Of a stretch of DNA of 64,000 bases, positions 32,336-44,389 are shown piece by piece. Position 1 is the stretch's first letter. Every line of letters starts with the position of its first letter. The translations under genes were made by a program, and so were the position numbers. Origin of the DNA: Liopterus haemorrhoidalis. Taxonomy: Eukaryota > Arthropoda > Insecta > Coleoptera > Dytiscidae. The stretch is taken from NCBI GenBank assembly GCA_963971575.1, contig OZ020611.1, positions 209,725,324 to 209,789,323 of the forward strand, written 5' to 3'. The notes under the pieces were generated by a model that was not told the origin of the DNA, searched no databases, and worked only from the letters and a program-made list of their open reading frames with translations.

Positions 32336-32960
32336 AAGTTATTAAAGTATTGTCCTTATTGAGATGAACAGACTTGGGGTCTATGCTCTATAATTTCTAT
32401 TTTCTAGTTAAGGCCTTTTTGGTTACCGAATATGGAACTAAAATGCTGTCCTTATCGAGAGGAATCAAAATAAATCTCACTTGGGATCTACTATTAATAC
32501 TTCCTATTTTATAGTTAAGGGCTTTTTGACCCCTGTGGTATTAAAGTATTATCCTTATCGAGACGAATCCAAATATATTACATAAACTCCTTTCAAGATA
32601 AATATGAGATGATGTCACATTAGGTTCATTTTATTACCAATGTCATAATGTAAATTAACCAACATGAAAACATTACTTAGTTGTTACATTTAGTTACTAT
32701 ATGTTGGTACCACTTTTCCACGTTACCACATTTAAATAGTATTGTTCAGTCGTATTTCGACATATGAACGAGTGAGGTTAAACTTATATACGTAGTTGGA
32801 TATAACCTAACTCTTTTGACATTTAGCGAAGTGGCAACATAGCAAGTTTTTCATCTGTGCGTCATCTCATTCTTATCGTAAATGGACTTTACTTGGAGTC
32901 TACTATCAATACTTCCTATTTTCTAGTTAAGGACTTTTGTCTTCTGAATATGCAACTAAA
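32336..32960 (+). repeat. ~100-bp tandem repeat, diverged, three to four units
   Basis: The phrase (G/A)TCCTTAT(C/T)GAGA occurs at 32352, 32448 and 32551, each followed by a copy of GGATCTACTATTAATACTTCC and TATTTTCTAGTTAAGG-like text. A fourth unit at about 32871-32950 (TTCTTATCGTAA...GGAGTCTACTATCAATACTT) is separated by ~200 bp of other sequence. Confidence 0.7.
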
Positions 32961-33143
32961 TTCCTGGCCATTCAAAATCCAACTCTGGCAAATGAGCCTT
33001 AACAACCTCTCCGATCAGCGAAACCTTGCTCCGCCCAATATACCTCCATTCCTGAGGAGTGATGCCTCACGACTCGTCTTTGAGGCACAGCCGTAACCTA
33101 AAATCCAGGCGATCAGATCATAGGAGCACATCTGTGTAAATAT

Positions 33144-33590
33144 TGTCACAAATGCTTACGCCACATTTTCGTAATAAGGAAATATTTGTCATGACGAATG
33201 AATATTGGAATTAGGTCAATACTAGTACAAATGCATGGACGTCGCACGGTATCGGGGCAGAGGAACCTAGCCAACTCCTCTACACGTACCAGACTACACG
33301 GTGCCAACCGAGACATCGACGCCAGATAGCTGGAGAACCAAGCAAGCAGTACCATGTGAGTGGGAGAAGGCTTCTTTAAGCTCCACGACTCTTTGATAGG
33401 TAGCCCCCGCCTCGGAGATAGATCCAAGCCGATCCTGGCCAACACTGGGTGGACCGAGGACTTACCCAACTCCATGGAGATTCATGCAATTACATTGACA
33501 ACAGTAAAACATTGTAAATGTGATATATATTTAATAAAATTGTATTGTTGAAACCAGGAGTTGTCTTTCAATCAAACCATCCACGTGACA
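33144..33590 (+). mobile_element. candidate solo LTR, 447 bp, TSD ATAT
   Basis: The unit starts TGTCACAAATGC and ends CACGTGACA (TG...CA with short inverted TGTCAC/GTGACA), with ATAT on both sides (33140-33143; 33591-33594). It is clearly less AT-rich than its surroundings, and an AATAAA lies at 33533 with the end ~50 bp later. No second LTR, primer-binding site or gag/pol was found nearby, so if real it is a solo LTR. The antisense frame at 33146-33475 is taken as chance. Confidence 0.45.
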
Positions 33591-33594
33591 ATAT

Positions 33595-34012
33595 CATTAA
33601 CATCTGTCCTTATCTAACCTTATCACTGGCGGTTAGATCAAACTGACACCCCCGCAAAAAGTTCCCACGGTCTGCAAAATATTCCCAGGCTCAATCGTCC
33701 AAAAAGAAAAGGAATCCAAACTAGTTGATAAGCAAAAAAATATATATTTAAAAATCCTAGCGATTTGTTTCTGTCTAAGTATCTAAGTCTACATTAAATT
33801 AATAAGAAATATATTGATGGCTTCTAGGTGTGTTCATATTATGTATATATACGTTCACTATAAAGATTTAAGTTAATTTTATTATTCGACCATTCACAAA
33901 TTACAGAAAATGATAAATATATATTTATTTACATATAACTAAATAATAATTTTGGTTATAAACTGATGCAGTGTCTTCGAACGGTCAATTAAAGTCAACA
34001 ATATATACTCCT
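33595..34012. other. AT-rich intergenic DNA
   Basis: No feature is supported. Confidence 0.45.
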
Positions 34013-34016
34013 GTTA

Positions 34017-34556
34017 AGCGTGTTCTACATTATACTTTATTCATCAATTTTCTAAACTTTTTTCTTTGAACTAGAAGTTGTCAAAGTTTTAATACAATTT
34101 ATTTTTCAATTTTTTGGTAGAGAATGAAATTCTTACACGTGTTTCAGTTCATTTAAAGTACCAACATAAAAATATAATTCATATCTTGTCAAGTGTTTAT
34201 AACCTAGCTATTAGATTTGTAAAATTACTGATTTACGTACAAAACACAATTTATATGTTCGCTTATTCAAACCAATGATCAACAAAACACTATTAAACAC
34301 GTGGTAATACAAAATATTTACAAGCGTAATTTTAATGTTGGTACTATTGTTAAAAGTGTCTACTGCGCATGCACCGAGTTCCAAGTTGGATGTGTTTTCA
34401 AGAAAAGTTTGATCAAATCTATTTTGAATAAAGTTGACCTTGACTATATAAAGTGTTCTACACTGTCCAATTTCACTGATTTATTTCTTGTACAAGTTCT
34501 AGTCAAAGAAATAAGTATGAAAATTTGATGAGAATTGTATAATGTAGAACACGCTT
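34017..34556. mobile_element. TA-flanked MITE, ~540 bp, ~75-bp imperfect inverted repeats
   Basis: AGCGTGTTCTACATTATAC at 34017 and its complement ending near 34555 begin inverted arms that stay similar for about 75 bp (ATCAATTTTC/ATCAAATTTTC, TTTCTTTGAACTAGAAGTTG/TTTCTTTGACTAGAACTTG). TA lies at both sides. The internal 75-codon frame has no recognised domain. Confidence 0.7.
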
Positions 34557-34569
34557 TACACTTCATATT

Positions 34570-35935
34570 TTTTCAATTTCAGAAACGTTTTTCTCGCTAT
34601 TAACAATGTGCTTAGATTTATATGGTTTGATGATTTGAATTATACGTATTTCACAACTATAATAAATATAAATAGAGAATTCAGAGGTTAATAAATGTTC
34701 CCATAGCGAGAACTGCTACCTTTTAGTAGATTGTCAGGACTTCCTAGTCAGTTGGTTCTAATATAATCAATATTTTTATCCTTTTTGAGTTTAATATAGT
34801 TTTAAATATGTGAAGGTGAGATAGCCGTAAGAGTTAGTTTTAAGTGAGTACGTGTCAGCGAAAACAGTACGTAACAAAATGATTTATTCTTTGATACGTA
34901 ACAAGACGTATAACGATAGACCTCGATTCTCAGCTGTTTTTAATATATTTTTAATATCGAAAAAGACATACACTACCATAGTCATGTAAAAGCCATAACA
35001 TTATTAGCCATAATTTAGCTATAAATTTAAAAAGTAACTAATTTTGTCAAAAACACAAAAACTACAATATTATCCAAATCTGAAATCGAATCAAAAATTA
35101 CTCTCATACGTTTCCGGTTTGGATCAATGTACATTACTTTGATCCAATCTTTTGATCCTTCGGATCAATGTCCATTATTAATTTTTATTTGAACCCCTTT
35201 CGGTTAAACGGCGCGAGACAGTGATTTTTTTGATATATTTTTGGAAAAAAATGTATTAAAATTTAAAAACTACTTTTTGTTCCTTAATGTCTTAAGAGCT
35301 TTCTGTTGATATCACACAATAAATTTAAAAAAAAACAGTTATTCTGTTGAATTTATTATTATTATTCCTGTTGCACTATCGTGGTTCCCACCAACGTACA
35401 TTATAGAGATTTTTTTCAGATTTTTAGCCGAACCTCTCAAGGAAATATGGTGGGGGGACAAAATATTTTTTATATATTTTTGGTAAAAATCCTATAAAAA
35501 CGCATATTTGTCCAGCTATTAAGATGTTTTGTTTGATACCCCACTCAAATTTAAAAAAATATATTTCTATTTTCATTAATTACATATTTGTTTATATTTA
35601 TCTGGAGATGGGTTTTTTGAATTCAGTATTTTTCAGTATTTTTCATCTGACTGACCCATCTTGGATTATGTGGGTCATAGAGTTGTATAAGCATGCAAAA
35701 TTTGAACATTCTATGTTCAGCCGTTTGGCTACAATTTCTACCGTACAGACAGACAGACAGACGGACAGACGGGTAGACAGACAGAAGGAAGATGGACGGA
35801 AAGGCAGACAGACGGAAGGACAGTCGGACAGTCAGACAGACGGACGGACAGTCGGACAGACAGACAGACAGACAGACAAATGAGTGACGTTATAAGGGTT
35901 TTTTGGTGGTCATACCTACAAAATCCTAAAAAGAA
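34570..35935 (+). repeat. R1 repeat family, long copy
   Basis: The left part (TTTCAGAAACGTTTTTC, ACATTATTAGCCATAATTTA, TTGTCAAAAACACAAAAACT) matches 48013-48360; the right part (AGAGTTGTATAAGCATGC, AGCCGTTTGGCTACAATTTC, a degenerate ACAG/ACGG microsatellite at 35744-35880, and GTCATACCTACAAAATCC) matches 46250-46390. The 119-codon frame ending in the microsatellite is not conserved in other copies. Confidence 0.65.
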
Positions 35936-35939
35936 AGGA

Positions 35940-36780
35940 ATTCAATTTACCTGATGAGCAAAAAATCCTAAAGTTCTGAGAAGAAAAAGAAATAGAAATG
36001 GCTTCGTGGGCTAAATGAGTGCACTCCGCGGACCAGATATATCCCTCGGGCCGTAGGTTGAGCATGCCTGGACTAGTTTATTTATTTATTTACTGCTATT
36101 AAGACCGACGAGATAATAAAATCTAAAAATTAAATTTTCATATAGTGGAGCTTTAATGGGTTTATAGGGGTATGTAACTTTATTTGTTAGGTTTTCTACT
36201 ATATAGTTTTAGAGACTAGCAACAGATTATGCATGTAATTAAAATTAAAATTTCCTATGAATATTAATTATTCCTGCACGTGTTACTTGATACCTTATTA
36301 TAGACTCCATTATTAAAGTTTAAAAGAACAAAATCTATTTTAGAATATAATTTTGATATAGAAAATTAAAGTTGTCTTTTAGTGACAGAGCAACTAACAA
36401 CACAAAACACTGATTGGCCAGTAAGGAAATTCTCTCTAAATTCTCGCTAATAACAGGTCATTAGGGATGTCAGTCTTAAGATCCCGAAATCTCGAATACC
36501 GGGATTTCAATCATTGTTTTGTGGCATTCAAAAACCGATATTTGAGAAAATATACTCGCACCAGTATTTCGATATACATATTTTATGTAGTACGTAATTT
36601 ATTATGTTTGACTCGGGCATCAATGCGATTATAAAAATGGGTTTGCGATTAGACGACGTTTCTTTAGACAATTTATGTCAACCCTGGGACATAATTTAAT
36701 TTTTCATGTATTAATTTGTTGTATGTTTGTATATTTGTTGTAAATTTAAAAATACAAACTGGAGACATTATAAGATATTG
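35940..36780. other. intergenic DNA with orphan hAT-like ends
   Basis: GGGCCGTAGGTTGAGCATGC followed by CTG (36051-36073) resembles a hAT right end, and TAGGGATGTCAGTC with CCCGAAATCTCG (about 36462-36500) a hAT left end. Neither has a partner here, so both are weak calls. The remainder is featureless. Confidence 0.3.
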
Positions 36781-39075
36781 GTATATCCCCAAAATACAAA
36801 AAATATGCCCTCGTAATATTTCCGTCTACTCCTTGGATTAGAAAATAAGCAAAACTCATTCTAACCCTAACAGAATACCAAAAAGCTCAACTTCTCCAAG
36901 CTTATATAAAGCTGTTTGTCAACAAATAAAGGAAGATTTCAGCGAAATGGATCATATCGAGATATACATCGACGGCTCAAAAATTGACGGCAAAGTAGGA
37001 GCAGGTCTAGTTATTGAAGAAGAAATAAAAAAATTCCACCTTCCAGATGTTGTATCTACTTACACGGTCCAAGAATTAGCGCTGCTGAAGGCTGTCGAGT
37101 ACATTAGCAGTAATAACACATAGAGAGACTTTATAGTCCATACTGATTGACAAAATCTACAGAAAATGTATTCGACAAGCCTAATGATAAAAGAAATTCA
37201 ACAAAAAATTAATAACTGTATTGCTAAAAGAAAATACATCTCCATAGTATTGGTACCATCCCACGCAGGCGTAACAGGCAATGAAATAACTGATATTTCA
37301 GCCAAAGAAACCACCAAGACCACGGAACAAATAGATATGCCTATTCCAACTAGAGATTTAAAACCATTATAAAGAAATAGTTGGAATACTTAATGGTCAG
37401 AAATAGATGAAGTAAGGCACTATCCCCGGCAAATAAAAACCGACTCCAGCTTATGGCCCGGAAAAAGAATATTTATTTATTTATATATTTATTTATTATT
37501 ACTGCTACCCAACAGTATTAACCAAATCGGGCAGGTACATAAATATATACATATAATTTGAATATTATACTAACACTAATAACTATAACTAAAGACTAAA
37601 GACACAAAATTGCAAATACATATAAACAATATTTTTACAAATACATATTAATTGTAATAAACAAAATAGGAATAAACAAAATACTCTAATTTTTACATAT
37701 TTCAATAATTTTAGAAACACAAATTTAGAAACAAAAGAAAAAGAAAACGATAAAATTCTTTAAAAGAGTTCGAAATTTGTATTATCACGTGTATAGTATG
37801 AACACATACGATTTAAAGGAGATTTGAGATGAAGGTTCGTATGAGCCTGAGGAAGATAGAATAATAGTGGATGTCTGGTTGGAACAATAGGAGCATTGAA
37901 ATTTAATTTTTGGAGGGTTAAGGTCATCAATTTGGTTATTTAATATTTTTTTTAAATGGAGAAGAGACTTAGTTTTACGACGTTCTGTGAGGGACACAGA
38001 ACTAAAGAGGTCCAGTAATGTAGTATAACTAAGATGTTGAGGAGGATAAGAGCCCATTAATTTGTAATATATATATATATTTTAAAAATTTGTACTGTAC
38101 CTTCTCTAACGTTTTTTGTTGGTTCTCGTAAATTGGATCCCAAACTATTGAACAGTATTCAAGTTTAGATCTAACAAAGGCATAGTATAAGGAAAAAATG
38201 GCATTAATATTAGTGAAGTCACGTGTGTTACGAATGATGAAACCAAGCATTTTCAGTGCTGATGAAAAGATATTATCTACATGTGTCTTAAATGTTAATT
38301 TAGTATCGAACGTTACACCCAGGTCCTTGATTGTATCACAACGCTCAAGAGTAACACCAGAAATAGAATAAGAAAAATGATTGGAGTTAATTTTCCGAGT
38401 AAATGATAAAGTTTTACATTTGGACAGATTAAGTTTAAGTTTGTTTACGGTGCACCAAGTACTTAGGCATTAAGACAATCCTGAAGAATATCACAGTCCT
38501 GAGGAGAGGAGATTTCACGAAAAATTTTAAGGTCATCAGCAAAAATTAAATGATCACTTTTAAGTACATCACTTACATCATTTATAAATAGTAAGAAGAT
38601 AAGAGGTCCTAAATTTGAGCCCTGTGGTACACCCGATTCTACCAGAAATTTGGAAGTATTATAACCACGATAACTAATAAAAAGATAACGATTTGAAATA
38701 TATGATGACAATAAGAATAATAATGAATAATAATAAGAATAATAACAATACTATCAAACGCTTTGCAAAAGTCATTGTAAATGACGTCTACCTGCCCTTT
38801 TTTATCAAGGGAGGATGATATGTAATGGGCGAAGTAGCTTAGATTTGAGGCAGTAGATCTGAAGAAGTAGTAATTACGCGACTTAGGATTGGACACACCT
38901 TACTCACCCAAAAATATCTATTCGAACATACAGGACCAACAAAATGTGACACATGTGACACGACACTTACAGCCAGACACATCCTAGCAGAATACCCAAA
39001 ATACAGCATACAACGAACAGACAACCAAATTGTAAACCACTCAATAAAGGACATTTTAGACAACACCCAGATTCA
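36780..39075 (+). pseudogene. RNase H-bearing LINE C-terminus, split by another LINE
   Basis: Before the split (to ~37465): EIYIDGSKIDGKVGAGLVI (first RNase H Asp in YIDGS), YTVQELALLKAVEYISSNNT (catalytic Glu), a HTD motif with stops around it, and VPSHAGVTGNEITDISAKET. After the insertion, 38876-39070 gives ITRLRIGHTLLTQKYLF and CDTCDTTLTARHILAEYPKY, the same tail as the other four fragments. It carries in-frame stops near 37120-37150. The insertion (37470-38868) lies between the RNase H and the tail. Confidence 0.8.
37470..38868 (-). pseudogene. Jockey-group LINE reverse transcriptase relic
   Basis: From 38868 leftwards: STASNLSYFAHYISSSLDKK, QVDVIYNDFCKAFDS (RT Asp motif), a small deletion or microsatellite, YRGYNTSKFLVESGVPQGSN, HLIFADDLKIF (active-site FADD), INGLKLNLSKCKTLSF-like text in neighbouring frames, KDLGVTFDTKLTFKTHVDNI, and YAFVRSKLEYCSIVWDPIYE near 38100. 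Frameshifts separate these parts. It ends in an AT-rich 3' tail with (AAATA)n at ~37470-37500. It is 5'-truncated and inserted in the RNase H LINE. Confidence 0.8.
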
Positions 39076-39165
39076 ATAAATAATGTCCAATGGTTATAAT
39101 GAATGAAAGATTTGAGACAAAAATTATAGGATTACAAAAAACATAGAAAATATATATTCGAACTA

Positions 39166-40459
39166 GTCTAGTGCCTACGCACCATATTTTACGTTGATAC
39201 TGCTCTTGATGATAATGGAATGCCGTTTGGCACACGTGTTCGTTATAAAAATTAAATAATTTTGACCCGCAGCACCTATTTGTGAAGTGAGACACATTCA
39301 AGATGGCGGGGAAAATAGCGCGCCAATTACGATGACGATAACTAATTTTTATGATAGAACGAAATAGCTAAATACATATTTGTAGAATGGACCTTTAGCT
39401 ACAATTTACCGCGACAATTACTCTTTTGGTGGGAAGGCACTTAACTGTCGTGTAATGAATCTCACTGTTATGTAAAGAATACATGTAATTATTTTTTTTG
39501 GGCAAAATACTATCTTATATGCAGCAAATCTTTAGATTAATTCCATTTTTGAAATCTACGACTTCTATGTACCCGAAATTGATATACAACTCGACAAATT
39601 TGATGTAAATAGCAAAATTAAATTTTCGGACGATATTTCGAAAGCGGCTTCATTTCAGACCAGATGCTGCGGAAAAACCTAAGCAAATAGATGCATTCCG
39701 TGTATGCATGGAGCATCTTACTTAAATGCCATAATTTACAGGCGTTCCTGCTGCATATGTCAGATTTTTTATTTTATTTCGGGCAAAACCCGAATAATAA
39801 CTAGTCATATGTCTTTTTTTATTTCATTTTTGTAATTTACAGGTCCAATTTGGTCGAGAGCGATATAAAAAGAGTCAAAATAATACGAAGTTGAGATTTT
39901 ACACATTTCGGCTGTTATCTTATTTTCGGCGCCCCTCAGAGAAAAATTCCAAAAATATTCTTGTAGCCAAGAATAAGCCCTACAGATTTAAGAAGAATTT
40001 AAACAAAATATTAATATACGCAGATTTGCAGGGAAAAAAATCTATCAAAATTTAAAATTTTCGCCATTTTGACAACATATTCGTAATCTACGACATTAAA
40101 TTAATAGAAAACGACACATATCATACGAAATTCGTGAGCCATTTCGGAAATCCCTTTTTTGCGTCTGAGAATGAATTATGGTCGGCATCTTGTAAACTAA
40201 GTGACGGAAATTCGCGTACGGTGAGGCAAATTGTAGCTAAAGGTCCATTTTACAAATATGTATTTAGCTATTTCGCTCTATCATAAAAATTAGTTATCGT
40301 TATCGTAATTGGCGCGCTATTTTCGCCGCCATCTTGAATGTGCCTCACTTCACAAATAGGTGCTGCGTGTCAAAATGATTTAATTTTTATATAGAACACC
40401 TGTGCTAAATGGCATTCCATTATCATCAAGTGCAGTATCTTTCGACGCAGGCACCAGAC
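39166..40459. mobile_element. long-inverted-repeat element, 1294 bp, ~260-bp arms, TA-flanked
   Basis: Left arm 39166-39425 and right arm 40200-40459 are inverted copies at roughly 90% by eye, including AATGGACCTTTAGCTACAAT, CACCTATTTGTGAAGTGAG and AATAGCGCGCCAATTACGAT. The ends GTCTAGTGCC / GGCACCAGAC abut TA on each side (39164-39165; 40460-40461). The ~770-bp centre is non-coding. It could be a foldback or MITE-like derivative of a TA-targeting transposon. Confidence 0.85.
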
Positions 40460-40464
40460 TAAAC

Positions 40465-40690
40465 TGTTAACATATGATTTCCAACATGTATTTGCAAAAG
40501 GCACAAAGGTTCAGTAGAATTTCTGCTGAATTACAAGTTTACGAAATTGGCAGAATTGAATTTATAATTTTATTCGTTAATTGAATCGAAGAGTAAATTT
40601 TTCATGAATTCAAGAAATTGACCAACTTGCGTCGCTTTAGCGGCGAAACCGTTCAGAGAGGATGGTTCCCCTTAAGAGAATGTATTTCAC
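40465..40690. other. short spacer between two elements
   Basis: No feature is seen. Confidence 0.4.
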
Positions 40691-40694
40691 TTAA

Positions 40695-41417
40695 AGGCTC
40701 GCGCACACTAGAGACGGATCGGGACGCAGCGCATCGCATCACAAAAATGATGTAACGCGCGTTAAGGACGGGTTGGATAGCAACGCGTCTCATTGCAACA
40801 CAATATTTAACTTTTAGTTTCAAACCGACTCCATTTGCTACTACTTGGTTTAAAATGGATAGTTCGGATGAAGAACTTTATCTATTCCAACTATTGTTTG
40901 AAGAGGAAATGAAACAAAAAAATAAAACGTAGAATATGGTACCATGATATCTGCTTGAAGAGAAAAATATTTGGAAACTTCCATACAATTTTAAAAGATT
41001 TACTTCTAGACGAGAAAAAAAATCCAATATTTTAGAATGTCATATGATAAATTTTCTCAATTACTTGGAATTTTGCGAGATGATCTGCAAAGACAAACCA
41101 AATTCCGTGAACCGATTGGATTGCTTATTTACCACTTGCGCTTGTTGCAGACTGTTGCTTCAAAACACAATTCGCACAATTCCGCCTACCGTCGCACACT
41201 GTGGAATGGTGGGACGGACCACAGCGGGCTAGGCACAATAATACGTCTGCTAAGCGATCCGTCAATGAGCTCCGCTGCTGTCCGATGTGGCCCGATGCGC
41301 CCCGTCCGCAATATGCGCTGTCTCATATAAAATGTATCAAATAAAATGAAACCAATCCATGCGGATTTTTGTATTGCAATGCGATGGGCTGTGATCCGTC
41401 TTAATGTGTGTGAGCCT
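40695..41417 (+). mobile_element. PIF/Harbinger-type element, 723 bp, TSD TAA
   Basis: Termini AGGCTCGCGCACACTAGAGA and the complement of the stretch ending GTGTGTGAGCCT carry ~30 bp of imperfect inversion (GACGGATC present in both). TAA lies on each side (40692-40694; 41418-41420), the expected 3-bp duplication. It carries the N-terminal transposase fragment described next. Confidence 0.8.
40856..41335 (+). pseudogene. PIF/Harbinger transposase N-terminal fragment
   Basis: It starts MDSSDEELYLFQLLFEEEMK; after frameshifts the expected RR-W-H segment appears as YHDICLKREKYGNFHTILKD and the frame at 41030-41110 gives MSYDKFSQLLGILRDDLQRQ followed by TKFREPIG. These are the N-terminal hallmarks of Harbinger transposases (YFRMSxxxFDxLL, then RxPI). 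Sequence after 41150 loses the family pattern. The catalytic DDE region is absent. Confidence 0.75.
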
Positions 41418-41424
41418 TAAATTT

Positions 41425-42524
41425 GGTACAGAAGTATTTTTTTCCATTTTGCAATGGAACGGAGATATTTACAAAAACACATTCTTTTTTGCTCATTTCC
41501 GAGGATTTTTTCGAAGTTCCGGCAAAAAATTTTAGTCGCAAAATATGACCTCGAAATCAGCACCTCAAGATCTATTCATCCCACCAATTTTCAAAACACC
41601 CACAAAACTTTCTCCAAAACGACGGATTTAAACACCAATTTCCTGGATAAAACATGACTTCAAATAAAATGTGGTGATGCGATTTAGGAATCAATGCAAA
41701 GTTGTCAACTTTCCCCTACATGTTTTTTTAAGATTTTGCTCTATTCCTGTTTTAGTTTTTATGTTAGACAGATCTTTTATATTAAAATGAGAAAATAAAA
41801 ACACCAATGTTTTACATACAAAACTTACACCTATTTACGCCCAGCTATTTTTCACGTTATTGACTCCATCTTTTGATAGCTTTTTAAACTAAATCATATC
41901 ATCCTGAGTACTCATATGTGTGTTTAAATAAAACTAAAACAAAACAAGAAACAGTTTTAACATTCTGCCGTCACTGTACGTGATGTTTTATGAAGTTTAT
42001 TTAGATGAACGTTGTACTTTCATGCACACAACGTATTTCGACTCTAGTCGGATAATATTTCACTATGTATGTTTACAACAGAGAAAATAAAAGAAAATTA
42101 CGAGATTATAACGTTCGTATCTGCGCTGATTGATTTTTGACACAATATTTGACATACATATGTGAAATAACATATTCATCATACTGGATTTGATTTTTTT
42201 TTATGGTTCCGAAATGTAATAATTCCATGAGTAAAAGCTGCAAATTGAAAGCTTTATGAGATATATTTGAAATGAAATAGTAATTTCAGTAAAATTTTTG
42301 CACTTTTGACGAAAATAGGTTTTGGAAATTACGAAAATGGTAAAATGACTTTGTCGTCGTTTCAAACGTAAGGCGTTCTGCGTGCTCCTACAATACCAAT
42401 ACCAAAATTTTCGACATTTTTTAATCAGTATTAAGTTTTCAATATATATATTTATATTTTATTTTATTTCTTCGTAATATCTTATTTAATTTAATGTAAC
42501 ACAATACAGTAACAAAAAAATTGA
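41425..42524. other. AT-rich intergenic DNA
   Basis: No gene or element is recognised. Confidence 0.45.
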
Positions 42525-42564
42525 TGTGAAGTGTGAATGGTCACACATTTCAGGCTTTCGCAGG

Positions 42565-42608
<44 letters not shown>

Positions 42609-42640
42609 TAATAATAATTATTATTATTATTATTATTTTA
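42525..42640. repeat. R1 left end fused to (TA)n and (TAA/TTA)n microsatellites
   Basis: GATGTGAAGTGTGAATGGTC followed by ACACATTTCAGGCTTTCGCAGG is the left end of the R1 family. After CAGGTATTTTA it runs into (TA) repeats (42571-42602) and then (TAA)n/(TTA)n inverted runs to 42636. Confidence 0.65.
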
Positions 42641-44385
42641 TATGATTACCCTTAGTTATCGGAGAATAATTAGTGCATACTTGAACCGCACAGGCAGGCA
42701 TTTTCAATTTAAGTTCTTAAAACACAAATAAATACTTTAAAATATCAAACAAGAACACAGATGTGTTTATGAGGCTTAATAGAATGGTGCTCTCAACATG
42801 ACTTCATGCGCTGATCGTTAAAAAATTGGTCGCGTTTGTAGCACAACATATATTCCCACATGCTGCCGAGTGTAACGTGTAAGAACGCTGACAGATGTGA
42901 TGGTCGGCGAGGTGCGAGAGGGATACAGTTCCGTAACGCGCTTCCGTTACTGCTTGATCGTGCTAAAAGAAGTGTTTCACTTCAAAAATATATATTTTTA
43001 ATAGTCGTGTCAAAAAATTCACAAAATAATATAACTCTATGGTCTATTTCAAAGTAGAAAAATGTGTGTAAGAAGATAGGAGCTGTTTGTCCTTGCTTCG
43101 GATTGGTTTAGATCGTCATCCCTATTACACCGTAAAAATATTGTTTTTAGTCCAAGATGATAGATGTTCAGTGTCGTACCTTGGAAATATATATTATTTA
43201 TATTATTTAATTTTTCTCATATATTTTGTTATTATTTACATATTTAGACTCTTATTTATATTCTTGGCGTAGATTTTATGGAGAAAATTCTCCATGTAAT
43301 TTGTTTTTACGCAGTTATATATTTTTTATGTTATCTGACATATAAATATTTTTTGACAGTTGACAATTAACAGATCAAGAAAGAGGACTAATGTGAGGCC
43401 AAAATACAGCCCAGCTGATTGTGCCCAAAGAAGAAGTTATTGATATAATTTTTAGACCTTCATATATACATATATTTTTAATTTTTATTTACAATAATTA
43501 TTTAAATATGAAACTTTAGCTCTGAAGATATATTGTTTGTTTTATTGCTTTGTTTAAACTCTTTTAGCCAAATCTCTCTTTTTATATATAGTACATAATT
43601 TTTAAAATTACTATTTTTTTAACTTTTTCAAATTTCACATTAAACTGAATTTATGTCGTATAAATAACGTAAGTGTATTATCTGCCTTGTTCATTTCAAT
43701 ATCTTTTTAACCTTTTTTATATATATAAAAAAAAAAAAATTTGCTAACCCAGTTGCTACGCCCATGCCCTAGTTGTAACTTATTTTAAATTTCCCGCTAT
43801 ACTGTATTTGATCAGTGTAAATCGTACTCGGTTCGCAGCGCTATCTACTTTTTTCTACTTTGAAAGAGACCATAGGTTTTATTATTTTGAAAAAATCGAG
43901 TAATATTCTAGAATAAATATTTAAAATAATTTAATGCAGTAGGAGATAGGAGAAAATTAATTAAGTTAGCACCTCTTCTAAAAGATCAGTTATTAAAACT
44001 ACTTTTACAATTATCCTGCGTAAATACCAAGTTCATCAGTACTATTAATTAAATCGAAAGTCAACAATGGTTTTACGTTATAAAAGCATTAACAACAGTA
44101 TTTGCAAGAGTTGTAACTAGAATGCAGTAATCATTTGCTCTACATTAATTAGCAGCATGAACAGGCGACGTAGTAACATGAGACGCACGACGCACGTTAT
44201 TCCCACTGGACGAACCGTACACCGTACATCGTTCGCCGTACACATGATAACATTCTGTAATATCAAATCAAATTAACTTTATTGTTAACTTCGTTTATTT
44301 ACCTGATCAGTTTACCACTCAGTGGCTTCATTTAAACCTCAAAATTTATAGATTAAAGAAATTAAATTTAAGTCACAGAACGTTG
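42641..44385. other. AT-rich intergenic DNA
   Basis: Small open frames (42860-43057, 43087-43272) show no recognisable domains. No transposon ends are identified. Confidence 0.45.
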
Positions 44386-44389
44386 ATCC

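Noticed and set aside
33146..33475. 109-codon minus-strand frame
   Set aside because: It lies within the candidate solo LTR, where lower AT content lengthens frames by chance.
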